Source: Halorubrum laminariae
Lineage (GTDB): Archaea > Halobacteriota > Halobacteria > Halobacteriales > Haloferacaceae
Length of the DNA stretch: 64,000 nt
Reading direction: 5' to 3'
Assembly: GCF_024494655.1 (NCBI RefSeq)
Contig: NZ_JANHDL010000005.1
Span: 176,978 to 240,977, forward strand
Below are positions 17,811 to 27,486 of the stretch, in pieces (within the stretch, counting starts at the first letter, position 1; every line of letters starts with the position of its first letter). The translations under genes and the position numbers were made by a program. The notes below the pieces were generated by a model. The model saw only the letters and a program-made list of their open reading frames with translations, searched no databases and was not told the DNA's origin.

Positions 17811-18638
17811 ATGGCGCGCTGGGAGTGCGACCACTGCGGGTTTCTCGCGTGGGCCGCCGACCGCGACGAGATGCGCGAGGTCACCGGCTCGCACCTGTTG
17901 GCGCACGTCCCCGAAGCCGTCACCCGCTCGGACTTCCGAACGAACTGGGACTGCCCGTACTGCAACACCGAAAAGACGGTCTACGACGCCGACGGCGCGG
18001 TCAGCGAGTTCAAAACGCACCTCCACGAGCACGTCGCCGATCGGATCGTCGACGACGCGCACGTGGCCGACCGCTTCGGCTGGACCGGCGCGGTTCGGAT
18101 CGACGCGCCCGTCGACAGCGACGACGCCGACGCGCTCCGCGCCCACTTCCACGGCCACGCCGACTTGGTGATCGCGGTCACCCTCGACCCCGAGCGGTTC
18201 GTCCGACTGGTCGACGACCGGCTCGACGCGTGGCCGCGCCGGACGGTCGTCGTCAGCACGGAGGAGTACCCGTTCGACGCGGAAGCCGAGATCGGCGTCG
18301 ACGACGGTTCGATAGAGATCGTCGAGATCGATCCCCGACTCGGCCCCGACGAACTGGGCGAGACCGTCTCGCGGATCATCGACGTGAACCACGCCGCGGG
18401 CGACGTGCTCTCGCTCGAAGTGAGCGTGTTCCACGAAATCGTGTCGAGCTTCGACGTTCGGACCGCCTGCGCGTTCGTTCGGATGCTCTCGGCGCGGATC
18501 GACGACTCCGGCGGCGCGCTCCAACTCTATGTCGACGGCGACGCCGACCCGAACGTCTCGACCGCGATGAACTTCCTCGACGACGACATCGACTTGGCAC
18601 TCACGCCCGCCGACGGCCGCTTCATTCGCCGCGTGTGA
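17811..18638 (+). CDS. Haloarchaeal protein with two C2H2-like zinc fingers and a MEDS-like domain
   Basis: A 275-aa protein of no certain function. The N-terminus carries two finger-like units, CDHC...H...H (about 6-33) and CPYC...H...H (about 49-75). The remaining 190 residues have alternating strands and helices (DLVIAVTLDPERFV, RTVVVSTEEYPFD, GDVLSLEVSVFHEIV) that resemble the nucleotide-fold domains found beside haloarchaeal signalling proteins. That likeness is an inference. A 10-codon reading frame starts at 17779 and overlaps this ATG by one base (TGATG). The 3' end overlaps the convergent HEAT gene by 17 bp. Confidence 0.65.
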   Translation: MARWECDHCGFLAWAADRDEMREVTGSHLLAHVPEAVTRSDFRTNWDCPYCNTEKTVYDADGAVSEFKTHLHEHVADRIVDDAHVADRFGWTGAVRIDAPVDSDDADALRAHFHGHADLVIAVTLDPERFVRLVDDRLDAWPRRTVVVSTEEYPFDAEAEIGVDDGSIEIVEIDPRLGPDELGETVSRIIDVNHAAGDVLSLEVSVFHEIVSSFDVRTACAFVRMLSARIDDSGGALQLYVDGDADPNVSTAMNFLDDDIDLALTPADGRFIRRV

Positions 18639-20049
18639 GGCCAGTGGCGTCGCTCTCGTCTGTCGCCGTTTCGTTCCCGTTCGACCCGTCCGACCCATCC
18701 TCGATCCCGGTTGATTCCGCTTCCGTCTCACCCGTTCGACCCTCGTGCCGTTCGGTGTAGTCGGCCGGCCACCGCACGTAGACGTACTCGATAGCCCGAT
18801 CGACCGCGGACTCGGCCGTCCGCCGCTTGATCCGCCGCACCACCCGCCGCGCGCGCCGCTTCGTGTCCGGCCGCGTCACCGAGTCTTCCGAAAGCTCCCG
18901 AAGCGCGCGCTCGACGCTCGGCGTCGCGACAAGCGGCAGGTATGCGGCCGCGATGTCTGCGGTCTGTCCGTCGGGATGGTCGAGCGCGTCGAGGAGCCGC
19001 GAGACCGCGAGCCCGCGCTCGGAATCGGTCCCGTCGTCCCCGTCGGTGCGCGCGGCCACGGCGAGTTCGCCGAGGAGCCACGCGGCGCACCGCTCCGTTT
19101 TCGCGGTCACGCGATCCGACCGATCGCCCGTCACAATCTCTCCGAGGTGCCGTCTGATCGTTCGGTCGTCGTCGGCCTCCCTTCCGGTCTCTCCGTCGAG
19201 TCCACCTCGATCGTTTGCCGCGGGAACGAGTCGCTCGCGAAGCTCCCGTCCGCGGACGGCCTCGCCCTCGGCGACGAGCCGGACGAGCGACACCGCCGCG
19301 GCGTATCGCACCGCGGGCGAGGGGTCGTCGAGCGAATCGAACAACGTCGCTGCCGCATCACGCCGATCGATACCGTGGAGTCGCTCGACGGCGAGTCGTC
19401 GCAGGCGCTCGTCGCCGGCGTCGGCGGCCGTCGCGAGGAGGTCCACGGCGTCTTCGGTCTCGATCGCGACCAGCGCGTCGACCGCCGCGCGCCGAACGAG
19501 CGCGTTCGTCGTCCCCAACAGTCCCCTGATCGGCTCGACGGCCTCGCCGCCGAGTTCGGCGTACGCGCGAACCGACCGCGCCCGGACCCGGGGGTCGCCG
19601 TCGTCGAACGCGCCGCGGACGATCTCGATCGACCGCTCGGTCCCGACCGACGCGAGTCCGGTCGCACCGACCATCCGATACTCGCCGAACTCGCTGGTGA
19701 GCCACCGCGCGAACAGCTCTTCGGGCCCGCGCTCGTCCGCGGTCTCCCGCTTTCGGACCTCGGTCGTGGCCCGCTGGACCAGTTCGTCGAGATAGCGGTC
19801 GCCGTGGAAGTACAGCGAGTCGATGGCCGCCGCGCGCACCGCCGCGTCGTCGTCGTCGAGGGCCACGCGGAGCAGGCGGTCGGCGATCGCTCGTTCGCTC
19901 GTCGTCATGGAACTCGACGGGTTGCCGAGCGCCGCCGCGGCCTCCTTCCGCGTCGCCGCGTCGTTGCGCTCGTCGAGCAGCGCGAACGCCTCCGGCCGTC
20001 CGTCCGCCTTCGACCGCGCGTCTGTTCCGTCCCCGTCCGATCCGCTCAT
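18622..20049 (-). CDS. HEAT-repeat protein
   Basis: A 475-aa soluble protein made mostly of HEAT/PBS-lyase-type helical repeats of about 30 residues (for example AAVRAAAIDSLYFHGD, RVRARSVRAYAELGG, ALVRRAAVDALVAIET, LRRLAVERLHGID, PAVRYAAAVSLVRLV). Such scaffolds bind proteins; no enzymatic residues are seen. Both ends are acidic and low in complexity, and a basic segment (KRRARRVVRRIKRR) lies near 400. The start follows the stop of a 27-codon reading frame by one base, so translation may be coupled to it. Confidence 0.8.
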   Translation of the reverse strand: MSGSDGDGTDARSKADGRPEAFALLDERNDAATRKEAAAALGNPSSSMTTSERAIADRLLRVALDDDDAAVRAAAIDSLYFHGDRYLDELVQRATTEVRKRETADERGPEELFARWLTSEFGEYRMVGATGLASVGTERSIEIVRGAFDDGDPRVRARSVRAYAELGGEAVEPIRGLLGTTNALVRRAAVDALVAIETEDAVDLLATAADAGDERLRRLAVERLHGIDRRDAAATLFDSLDDPSPAVRYAAAVSLVRLVAEGEAVRGRELRERLVPAANDRGGLDGETGREADDDRTIRRHLGEIVTGDRSDRVTAKTERCAAWLLGELAVAARTDGDDGTDSERGLAVSRLLDALDHPDGQTADIAAAYLPLVATPSVERALRELSEDSVTRPDTKRRARRVVRRIKRRTAESAVDRAIEYVYVRWPADYTERHEGRTGETEAESTGIEDGSDGSNGNETATDESDATGLTRGE

Positions 20050-20050
20050 C

Positions 20051-20134
20051 TCACGTCTCCTGCTCGCCGTCGCGACGACTCGTCGCCTTGCCGACGAGAG
20101 GTGCCAGCCACCCGGCGCGCGATACGTCGTTCAT
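20051..20134 (-). CDS. 27-codon leader reading frame ahead of the HEAT gene
   Basis: The frame starts MNDVSRAGWLAPLVG and ends in TGA one base before the HEAT-gene ATG. A TATA-like ATTTAAT (20161-20167) stands about 30 bp upstream of this ATG and 115 bp upstream of the HEAT ATG. So the predicted transcript begins at the small frame. It may encode a microprotein or just deliver ribosomes to the next gene. The peptide has no recognised motif. Confidence 0.4.
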   Translation of the reverse strand: MNDVSRAGWLAPLVGKATSRRDGEQET

Positions 20135-20195
20135 CTGTCAGACTCTCTCCGCGTCTCTCGATTAAATGTACCCCCGCGGCTATCAGATGTGAGAG

Positions 20196-20786
20196 TCAGA
20201 CCGATCCGAGCGGGAACGTCTCGACCGTCTCGTACTCCGGGCCGTCGGGCGTCAGCGTCGACCGAACGAGTTCGACCTCGTCGACGCCGAACCGTCCGAA
20301 CTCGGGGTCGCGCTCGCGGACGATCCGCTGGACCAGATCCTTCCCCCGGGCGTCGTCCATCCGCGCGAGGGTGACGTGCGGGGTGAACGCGTGCTCTGCA
20401 GGGTCGACGCCGAGCGCGGTCGTCTCCCGTTCGAGCGCCTCGTGGAGCGCGGTGAGGGCGGCGGTCCCGTCGGAGATTCCGGCCCAGACGACGGAGATGT
20501 ACTCCAGGTCGGGGAAGACGCCGAACCCCGTGAGTTCGCACTTGAAGGGGTCGCGGTCGGCGTCGGCGACCGCGCGCTCGCCGGCCGCGATCACGTCGTC
20601 GAGGGCGGGACGAGTTCCGTCGCTCTCGGACCCGGATTCGCCGATCTCGCCGAGGAATTTCAGCGTCACGTGCGCCTGTGTCGTGTCGGTGAACCGCAAC
20701 CCGGCTGCGTCGTCGAGATCGGCCTGTATCGCTGCGAGCGGGTCGGCCAACGCGTTGGGGAGGTCGACGGCGAAGAACGCGCGCAT
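20196..20786 (-). CDS. thpR: RNA 2',3'-cyclic phosphodiesterase (2H family)
   Basis: Hydrolyses 2',3'-cyclic phosphates on RNA ends to 2'-phosphates. The 196-aa protein has the two HxT catalytic motifs at His39-Val-Thr41 (HVTLKF) and His137-Val-Thr139 (HVTLAR), and starts MRAFFAVDLP, typical of ThpR/LigT. Length is normal. A second 2H-family protein is encoded at 30603-31196, with a more divergent N-terminal half. Confidence 0.93.
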   Translation of the reverse strand: MRAFFAVDLPNALADPLAAIQADLDDAAGLRFTDTTQAHVTLKFLGEIGESGSESDGTRPALDDVIAAGERAVADADRDPFKCELTGFGVFPDLEYISVVWAGISDGTAALTALHEALERETTALGVDPAEHAFTPHVTLARMDDARGKDLVQRIVRERDPEFGRFGVDEVELVRSTLTPDGPEYETVETFPLGSV

Positions 20787-20874
20787 GAGCGGTCGGTGGT
20801 TGAGGCTGCAATCGGAATACGTCGTCGGCGTCAGCGTCGCCGGATGACCTCGATCTGCGTCGTCTCGCAGTCCG

Positions 20875-21081
20875 TCAGCCGTCGTGTGGCGGGTGTACGA
20901 AGAGCCCGTCCGCGATCGGCAGGCTCGCGGCGAGAGAGGCGCTGGCGACGGCGGCGGTCCACGCGTCGAACAGCAGCGCGGCCAGCGCGTACGCGCCGGC
21001 GAAAAGCAGGGGAACGAGCGCGAGTTGCACGTCTGCGCGTCCCGGGGCGTTCGGCGCGTCGAGAACGGTCGAGCCCCCCAT
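20875..21081 (-). CDS. Small two-helix membrane protein
   Basis: A 68-aa protein with two hydrophobic stretches (about 20-40, QLALVPLLFAGAYALAALLF, and 43-58). Its ATG overlaps the stop of the preceding RHH gene by one base (TGATG), so the two are co-translated. The function is unknown; no homologous family can be named from the sequence. Confidence 0.7.
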   Translation of the reverse strand: MGGSTVLDAPNAPGRADVQLALVPLLFAGAYALAALLFDAWTAAVASASLAASLPIADGLFVHPPHDG

Positions 21082-21281
21082 CAGTCCATGTACCCCAAGT
21101 CCTGGAGCTTCCGTGCGATCTGACGGGCCTCCGTCTCGGAGATTGCATCTTCCGACTCCATCTCGCGGACGACGACGTGTTTCATGAACTCCTTGACGGA
21201 GCCGAACGGCTCGTCTTCGATGTACTCCTCCACGTCCGCGACGAACTCCTTGCGCAGCGAAATCGTGGTGTAGTCGCTCAT
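21081..21281 (-). CDS. Ribbon-helix-helix (CopG-like) small protein
   Basis: A 66-aa protein opening MSDYTTISLRKEF, the beta-strand and first helix of an RHH DNA-binding fold, followed by SVKEFMKHVVVREMES as the second helix. It probably dimerises and binds DNA. A TATA element GATTTATATC (21305-21314) lies 28 bp upstream of the ATG, so the mRNA is leaderless. It leads a two-gene unit with the small membrane protein downstream. Confidence 0.8.
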   Translation of the reverse strand: MSDYTTISLRKEFVADVEEYIEDEPFGSVKEFMKHVVVREMESEDAISETEARQIARKLQDLGYMD

Positions 21282-21328
21282 TGCCGAGACGGTGGTCCGC
21301 CTCCGATATAAATCTTAATTACATCTAA

Positions 21329-23143
21329 TTACAGCTGTCTGCGGAGCGTCTCGGCCGTCGCGTCGCCGACGCCGTCGACATCGGTGAGATCGTCGCGGGA
21401 GGCCCCGCGAACGCTCTCGACGGATCCGAACCGCCTGAGCAGCCGCCGGCGGGTCTGCGGGCCGACGCCGGGCACGTCGTCGAGTACCGTCTTCACCTCG
21501 TCGCGGACAGTCTGATGGTACTGGACCGCGAAGCGATGCGCCTCGTCGCGCACGCGCTGGAGCAGGTGGAGTTCTGACGCGTCGTCGGGCCACCGCTCGG
21601 TCCCCATCGGGGTCACCACCAACTCTTCGGCCTTCGCGAGCGCGACGAGGGGAACGTCCCACCCCGTCTCCGCGAGCGCGTCGCGCGCGGCCCCCAGTTG
21701 CCCCTCCCCGCCGTCGATGAGCAGGAGGTCCGGGTCGGGCCGGTCGTCCGCGCCGTCGAGCGCGCGCTCGGCGCGCCACCGCACCAACTCACGCATGTTG
21801 GCGTAGTCGTCGTTGCGCTCGGTGAGCTTCTTGCGGCGGTAGTCGGCCGTCTCGGCGCTCCCGTCGACGAAGCACACGTCGGAGCCGACCACGGCAGTCC
21901 CCTGCGCGTGGCTCACGTCGAACCCCTCGATCCGGTCCGGCCTGTCGGTTCCAAGCCGGTCGCCCAGCGCGCCCACGGGATCGTCTCGGCCGCCGCGCTT
22001 GCGGGCGTTCTTGAGCGCGAGCTCGACGAGCTTCGCCTCCCGGCCCGCGCCCGGCACCCGAACCGAGACGCCCTCCGCTTCCAGCCAGTCGAGCACGTCT
22101 GGGTCCGTCGGCCGCTCGGCCAGATAGATCGCGTCCGGGAACTCGCGCTCGGCGTAGTACTGCGTCAGGAACGCCGACAGCACCGCGGCGGGAGTGTTGG
22201 CGTCGCGTTCGGTGCGGCTCGCGGCGTCGCTCTCGGCGTCGCCGCGTGAGGTGTCGCTCGCAACGTCGCCGTCTCCCGCCGCCACAGCGGCCGCGTCGAG
22301 CCGGTGGCGGCTCCGGTCGACGAGCTGTCCTCGCTCGCTGTGGAGTCGGGCCACGCGGGCGGTATCGCCCTCGACGGCGGCCGCGAGCACGTCGACGGTG
22401 CGGTCGTCGCCGCGGTCGCTCACGGCCTCACCGCCCGCGCCGTGGAACGCCTCGACGGCCTCCAGCCGGTCGCGCAGGTTCGCGGCGCGCTCGAACTCCG
22501 CCGCCTCCGCGGCGGCGTCCATCCGCCGCCGGAGCGGATCGGCGAGCGCGCCCGTCTCGCCCTCGAAGAATCGCCGAGCGGCGGCCACGTCCTCGGCGTA
22601 GCTCTCGGCGTCGATCTCGCCGGTACAGGGCGCAGAGCAGATGCCCATCTCGTAGTCGAGGCAGGGCCGGTCGCGGTCCGCGTACTTGTGGTCCGAACAG
22701 CCGCGGAGCCCGTACACGTCCCGGATCGCCTTCAAGACCGTCTCGACGCGGCCCTTGTCGGTGAACGGTCCGTAGGCGACCGCGCCCTCCTCCGGGTCCC
22801 GGGTCACCTCGATCCGGGGGACCTCGTGGTCCGAGAAGGCGACGAGCGGATACGACTTGTCGTCTTTTAGCCGGACGTTGTATCGCGGCCGAAGCCGCTT
22901 GACGAGGTTCGCCTCCAGCAGCAGCGCCTGCGTCTCGGTGTCGGTGACGGCAAAGTCGATCCGGTCGGCGCGATCGACCATCTCCCGGATCCGCCCCGAG
23001 CGCGGGTCGGCGTACGACCGGACCCGGTCCCGGAGGTCGACCGCTTTGCCGACGTACAGCGTGGTCTCCCCACGACGGAACTGGTACACTCCGGGTTCGG
23101 TCGGGAGCGTCCCGGCCCGTTCGCGGACGGCGTCAGCGTCCAT
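21329..23143 (-). CDS. uvrC: Excinuclease ABC subunit C
   Basis: Makes both incisions in UvrABC nucleotide excision repair. The 604 residues show the GIY-YIG nuclease domain ([17 protein letters not shown] near 17-33), a Cys cluster ([13 protein letters not shown]), a UVR-type region, the RNase H-like domain ([17 protein letters not shown], Asp-rich) and two C-terminal HhH motifs ([17 protein letters not shown] and [16 protein letters not shown]). An acidic, Ser/Asp-rich insert lies near 290-320. The start is [11 protein letters not shown]; the longer open frame upstream is not conserved. uvrA is in the same window at 55947. Confidence 0.95.
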   Translation of the reverse strand: MDADAVRERAGTLPTEPGVYQFRRGETTLYVGKAVDLRDRVRSYADPRSGRIREMVDRADRIDFAVTDTETQALLLEANLVKRLRPRYNVRLKDDKSYPLVAFSDHEVPRIEVTRDPEEGAVAYGPFTDKGRVETVLKAIRDVYGLRGCSDHKYADRDRPCLDYEMGICSAPCTGEIDAESYAEDVAAARRFFEGETGALADPLRRRMDAAAEAAEFERAANLRDRLEAVEAFHGAGGEAVSDRGDDRTVDVLAAAVEGDTARVARLHSERGQLVDRSRHRLDAAAVAAGDGDVASDTSRGDAESDAASRTERDANTPAAVLSAFLTQYYAEREFPDAIYLAERPTDPDVLDWLEAEGVSVRVPGAGREAKLVELALKNARKRGGRDDPVGALGDRLGTDRPDRIEGFDVSHAQGTAVVGSDVCFVDGSAETADYRRKKLTERNDDYANMRELVRWRAERALDGADDRPDPDLLLIDGGEGQLGAARDALAETGWDVPLVALAKAEELVVTPMGTERWPDDASELHLLQRVRDEAHRFAVQYHQTVRDEVKTVLDDVPGVGPQTRRRLLRRFGSVESVRGASRDDLTDVDGVGDATAETLRRQL

Positions 23144-23252
23144 TCTCGGTAATGGATAGCCGTCGAACGCGTTTGAACGCTGTGGGGCAGGATCGTGAGC
23201 ACCCCATCCACCGTCCGACGCGATTATCAGTAGGGAAAACCGGATACAACGG

Positions 23253-23260
23253 TTTATATA
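23253..23260 (+). promoter_or_regulatory. TATA box of the soluble transducer gene
   Basis: TTTATATA is one of the strongest TATA matches in the window. It is centred about 30 bp before the ATG at 23287. Confidence 0.65.
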
Positions 23261-23286
23261 GGTTGTCTGGCGACCCTCACACAGAT

Positions 23287-24918
23287 ATGACGGGACTTCG
23301 AGGACTGCTCCGGCGGGCACTCGGGCGAAATCGGGATTCGCGGTCCGTCCCGGACGGCGGTATCGTCGTCGACGACGCCGACCAACCGACCGAGCCTGGC
23401 GCGGACGACGCCGACCAACCGACCGAGCCCGGTACGAGCGATACCGGCTCTCACGCGGTACGCGATGAGGCGGGCGTCAACCGCGCCGACACGCTCGCTG
23501 GGGCCGGCTTTGAGCAGGTGTTCGACGCGGCGAGTGTCCCGATGTTCGTCCTCGACTGTCAGGGCAACGTTGCCGAGTGGAACGAATCGATCGCCTCCCT
23601 CACCGGGACCGATCGCGAGGACGCGATTGGACACAGCCACGTCTCCGAGCTGTTCTACCCGGACGGCCGCCGAGCGGACACACTCGCCGACAAGGTACTC
23701 GACGCGCCGGAGACCGCCGACGAGGCGTACGGCGTCGAGCACTGTGACTCGTCTCGCAACCGCTACCGCGACACCAGCACGATGGTCGACCGCCACGGAG
23801 ACGAAAAGCACATCGAGTTCACGGCCACCGTGCTCTACGGCGACGACGACGAGGTCGTCGGCGTCACCGAAGTCGTCATCGACCGGACAGACGACGTGGA
23901 AGACCGCGACGCGACGAGCCGACTCGTCACCGAGATCCGTCGGACTGCGGAGACGATCGGCGACGGGAACCTCGACGCCCGCGCGCAACGAAAAGATGAG
24001 TTCGCTCGGCTCGACGACGAACTGCTCCGCGTCGTCGACGTGGTCAACGGGATGGCGGCAAACCTCGAAAACCTCTCGAACGACGTTCACGAGCAGGCCC
24101 GCGAGATCGACGCGACCGTCGAAGAGGCCAGCGCGGCGGCCGGCGAGATCGCCGAGAACGTCGACGAGCAGAACGAGCTGCTCGAAGAGAGCGTCTCGGA
24201 GATGCAGTCGTTCTCGGCGGGTATGGAAGAAGTCGCCGCCACCGCAGACCAAGTCGACTCCGCGGCCGTCGCCGCCAGCGAGGCGGCCGACGAGGGGCTC
24301 GACGCCAGCGAGGACGCTCGCGAGGCGACGGAAGACGTCGTCGAGATCGGCGACGAACTGGTCGACAGCGTCGGCGCGCTCTCCGAACGGATGGACGACA
24401 TCGAGGAGGTCATCGAGGTGATCTCGGACGTGGCCGAACAGACGAACCTGCTCGCGCTGAACGCCAACATCGAGGCCGCGCGCGCCGGCGAGGACGGAAA
24501 CGGCTTCGCGGTCGTCGCCGAGGAGGTGAAGAAGCTCGCAGACGAGACCCGCGGCTACACCGAGGACATCACGGAGAGCCTCGACCAGCTGCAAGCGCAG
24601 TCTGAAGAGACCAGCACCGCGGTCGAGCGCTCTCACGAGCGGATCGACGACGCCGGCGCAGAGATCGAGACGGTTCTCGACGCGCTCGAAGACATCGCCG
24701 ACGCGGTTGACGAGGCCGCCGCGGGCGTCGCCGAGGTCGCTCGCACGACGGATGACCAGGCCGCCACCGTCGAGGAACTCACGTCGTCGCTCGAAGCGGT
24801 CCGCGAGCGCTCTGACCGCACCGGGGCGGCGACCGACCGCATCGTGACCGCGACCGACGAGCAGGAGATCGCCGTCGACGAACTCATCACGCGGGTCGAA
24901 CGGCTCGACGCGAAGTAG
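23287..24918 (+). CDS. Soluble methyl-accepting chemotaxis transducer with PAS domain
   Basis: A 543-aa cytoplasmic halobacterial transducer (Htr-like) with no membrane helices. An acidic N-terminus contains a perfect ten-residue duplication, [14 protein letters not shown] domain (about 72-195) may sense a cytoplasmic or bound ligand. A HAMP-like linker follows, then the signalling domain, whose hairpin tip [19 protein letters not shown] is the kinase-binding site. The TATA element TTTATATA (23253-23260) is about 30 bp upstream of the ATG, so the mRNA is leaderless. It lies apart from the che genes and probably signals to the same CheA/CheY system. Confidence 0.92.
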   Translation: MTGLRGLLRRALGRNRDSRSVPDGGIVVDDADQPTEPGADDADQPTEPGTSDTGSHAVRDEAGVNRADTLAGAGFEQVFDAASVPMFVLDCQGNVAEWNESIASLTGTDREDAIGHSHVSELFYPDGRRADTLADKVLDAPETADEAYGVEHCDSSRNRYRDTSTMVDRHGDEKHIEFTATVLYGDDDEVVGVTEVVIDRTDDVEDRDATSRLVTEIRRTAETIGDGNLDARAQRKDEFARLDDELLRVVDVVNGMAANLENLSNDVHEQAREIDATVEEASAAAGEIAENVDEQNELLEESVSEMQSFSAGMEEVAATADQVDSAAVAASEAADEGLDASEDAREATEDVVEIGDELVDSVGALSERMDDIEEVIEVISDVAEQTNLLALNANIEAARAGEDGNGFAVVAEEVKKLADETRGYTEDITESLDQLQAQSEETSTAVERSHERIDDAGAEIETVLDALEDIADAVDEAAAGVAEVARTTDDQAATVEELTSSLEAVRERSDRTGAATDRIVTATDEQEIAVDELITRVERLDAK

Positions 24919-25023
24919 CCGCCGTCGTCTCCGTCCGACTTCCCCCCGTCTCTCTCCGGAGATCCTCGATCCGTAATTTTCCCGCCGCCGAACGTTTAAC
25001 CCCAGCGAGTCCCCAGAACTGGT

Positions 25024-26451
25024 ATGTCCGTCACGCCGCCCGGACCCATCGGTGACCCCCTCTTCGGCAACGGCCGGCAGTACGCCGCCGACCCCTTCTC
25101 GTTCATGCGCGCCTGCGCCGACAGCTACGGCGACGTGATCCGGTTCGACCTCGGCCCACGCGAGACGTATCTGCTCGCGAACCCTGCCGACATCGAGCGC
25201 GTCCTCGTCGCCGACGCGGACCGGTACCGCAAGCCGAAGTTCGGCGACGGCGCGATGGATCGACTGCTCGGACAGGGGCTCCTCATGAGCGAGGGCGACA
25301 CCTGGCGACAACAGCGCGACCTCGCGAATCCCGCGTTCCACAACAGCCGGATCGCCGCGCTGTCGGGGACGATGATCGAGCACACGCGCGACCACCTCGC
25401 CGACTGGGAGCCCGGCGAGATCGTCGACGTGCAGCTTGAGTTGGCGCGGCTTACGGTGCGAATCATCGTGTCGGCGATGTTCGGGGCCGACGTGACCGAC
25501 GAGGAAGTGAAAACGGTCCAAGAGGAGCTAGAGCCGCTCGGTGCCCGGTTCGAGCCCGACCCGCGACGCTTTCTGATCCCGAACTGGGTGCCGACCCGCG
25601 AGAACCGCGAGTTCGACGTCGCCGTCGACACCCTCGAATCGGTGATCGACAGCATCGTCGAGCGCCGACTTGGGACCGAGCGCGACCCGGCCACAGACCC
25701 CGCCGGTCCCGACGGCGTCTCGGTCCCTAGCCCCGCGGGCGACCCCGACGGCGACCTGCCGATGGACCTGTTGTCCGTCCTGCTCCGCGCTCGCGACCGC
25801 GGCGAGCAGACCGACGAGAACCTCCGCGACGAACTCGTCACGATGCTGCTCGCCGGACATGACACGACCGCGCTCACGCTGACCTACACCTTTTACCTCC
25901 TCTCGACGCACCCGGCGGCCCGCGAGCGGGTCGAGGCGGAGGCCGAGGCCGCGACCGACGGGGGTCGCGCAGCGGACGACGCGACCCCCGCTGACGGCCC
26001 GCCGACCGCGGCCGACGCCCGCGAGATGGAGTACACTGACCGCGTGCTCTCCGAAGCGATGCGCCTGTATCCGCCCGTGTACACCCTATTCCGTGAGCCA
26101 AAGCTCGACGTGAAACTGGGCGGTTATCGGATCCCGGAGGGATCCGCGCTCATGCTCCCGCAGTGGGTCGTCCACCGGTCGACGCGGTGGTACGACGACC
26201 CCGAGACGTTCGACCCCGGGCGGTGGGCCCCCGAACGCCGGAGCCAGCGCCCGCGGTTCGCGTACTTCCCGTTCGGCGGCGGCCCGCGCCACTGCATCGG
26301 CAAGTCGTTCTCGCTTCTGGAGGCCAAGCTGATCCTCGCCGAGGTCTGTTCCGCGTACGAGCTCGACTACGAGGGACCCAACCTCTCGCTTCGCGGGTCG
26401 CTGACGATGCACCCCGACCACCCGGTCCCGATGCGCGTCCGCGAGCGGTGA
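25024..26451 (+). CDS. Cytochrome P450 (CYP174-like)
   Basis: Heme-thiolate monooxygenase of 475 aa, substrate unknown. It has the I-helix oxygen-binding AGHDTTA, the ExxR pair (SEAMR), the PERF-like region (DPGRWAPER) and the heme loop FPFGGGPRHCIG with the Cys ligand. A Pro/Asp-rich insert of about 30 residues lies between helices F-G and I, and another before the K helix; both are probably halophilic loops. The TATA-like CGTTTAAC stands 27 bp upstream of the ATG. No ferredoxin or reductase gene is beside it. Confidence 0.93.
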   Translation: MSVTPPGPIGDPLFGNGRQYAADPFSFMRACADSYGDVIRFDLGPRETYLLANPADIERVLVADADRYRKPKFGDGAMDRLLGQGLLMSEGDTWRQQRDLANPAFHNSRIAALSGTMIEHTRDHLADWEPGEIVDVQLELARLTVRIIVSAMFGADVTDEEVKTVQEELEPLGARFEPDPRRFLIPNWVPTRENREFDVAVDTLESVIDSIVERRLGTERDPATDPAGPDGVSVPSPAGDPDGDLPMDLLSVLLRARDRGEQTDENLRDELVTMLLAGHDTTALTLTYTFYLLSTHPAARERVEAEAEAATDGGRAADDATPADGPPTAADAREMEYTDRVLSEAMRLYPPVYTLFREPKLDVKLGGYRIPEGSALMLPQWVVHRSTRWYDDPETFDPGRWAPERRSQRPRFAYFPFGGGPRHCIGKSFSLLEAKLILAEVCSAYELDYEGPNLSLRGSLTMHPDHPVPMRVRER

Positions 26452-26675
26452 GCGGGGTGACGGACCACTCGGCGGAGCACGCGCCGGGAGTTTCCACCCG
26501 CGACGCTCCGTACTGCCGCCGCTGCGGCGAGCCCCTCGTGCGCGGCGCGATCGGCAGCCGGCAGCGCGCCTGCTGTCTCAACGCGACGCCGATCGCCGGG
26601 GTCTGTCCGACGCACGGGCCGGTCGGTCCTCACCACGCCGTCGACGATCCGAGCGACGCGGCCGACGCCGAGTAG
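26448..26675 (+). CDS. Small Cys-rich (zinc-ribbon-like) protein coupled to the P450
   Basis: A 75-aa frame starting at a GTG that overlaps the P450 stop (GTGA). It contains YCRRCGEPL and later CCLNATPIAGVC, four or five Cys that could bind zinc. The overlap suggests that it is translated with the P450. Nothing more specific can be said of its job. A second GTG at 26457 is an alternative start. Confidence 0.6.
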   Translation: MSGVTDHSAEHAPGVSTRDAPYCRRCGEPLVRGAIGSRQRACCLNATPIAGVCPTHGPVGPHHAVDDPSDAADAE

Positions 26676-26748
26676 CCGCCGACCCGGTCGGGTGCCGACC
26701 GTCGCCCCGACCGCAACGCCGAAGACCGCCGCCCCCGATACTCCGGCT

Positions 26749-27429
26749 GTGACCACCGGAGCCATCATCGCCGGCGGACGCTCGACCCGCTTCGGCGACG
26801 CCGACAAGGCGCTCGCCGAACTCGCCGGCGTCCCCTTGATCCGCCGCGTGGCGGACCGGCTCGTCGGCGCGGACGACCCGATTCCGCCGGGCGCGGGTCG
26901 CGCCGCCGGCGGCGACCCCGTCGTCGACGACCTCGTGATCAACTGTCGGGCCGATCAGCGAGAGGCGATCGCGGCCGCGCTGGACGGTCTCTCGCTTCCC
27001 GTCCGCTGGGCGATCGACGGGGACCCCGCCCTCGGCCCGACCGCGGGGATCCGAAACGCCTGCCGGGCGGCCCGGAACGAGTACGTCGTCGTCGTCGCCT
27101 GCGACATGCCGTTCGTCGATCCCGCGTTCGCGGCGGCGCTCGTCGAGGACGCCGCGGGCCGCGACGCCGCAGTGCCGCGGCTCGACGACCGATGGCTCCA
27201 GACGACCCAGGCGGTCTACCGAGCCGAGGCGACGGCGGCCGCCTGCGACCGCGCGCTCGACCGCGGCGACCGGAAGGTGGTGGTGGCGCTCGACGAGCTA
27301 GACCGGGTGACCGTCGACGACACGACGATCCGCGATCGGACGACGCCGCGCACGTTCACCAACGTCAACACCCGCGAGGACCTCGCCGACGCGTCGGCGA
27401 TCGTCGAGGCGGCCCTCGGCGACGGGTGA
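26749..27429 (+). CDS. mobA: Molybdenum cofactor guanylyltransferase
   Basis: Adds GMP to molybdopterin, giving the guanine dinucleotide cofactor used by DMSO-reductase-family enzymes such as the formate dehydrogenase-like protein encoded next to it. The 226-aa frame from a GTG start begins with the nucleotide-binding GAIIAGGRSTRFGDADKAL and contains the metal-binding VVVACDMPFVD. A longer frame starts at another GTG at 26692. An insert rich in Gly/Ala/Pro lies at about 44-60. It converges on the oxidoreductase gene. Confidence 0.9.
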   Translation: MTTGAIIAGGRSTRFGDADKALAELAGVPLIRRVADRLVGADDPIPPGAGRAAGGDPVVDDLVINCRADQREAIAAALDGLSLPVRWAIDGDPALGPTAGIRNACRAARNEYVVVVACDMPFVDPAFAAALVEDAAGRDAAVPRLDDRWLQTTQAVYRAEATAAACDRALDRGDRKVVVALDELDRVTVDDTTIRDRTTPRTFTNVNTREDLADASAIVEAALGDG

Positions 27430-27486
27430 CGGCTCTCGGTCCGTGGCTCTTACATCCGCAGGCGGCCCCGCACCCGCCGGCAGTCC

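Noticed and set aside
23254..25521. Very long minus-strand open frame (755 codons) opposite the transducer and P450
   Set aside because: It is the antisense of two genes with clear motifs; high GC makes stops rare in the complementary frame, and no domain is readable.
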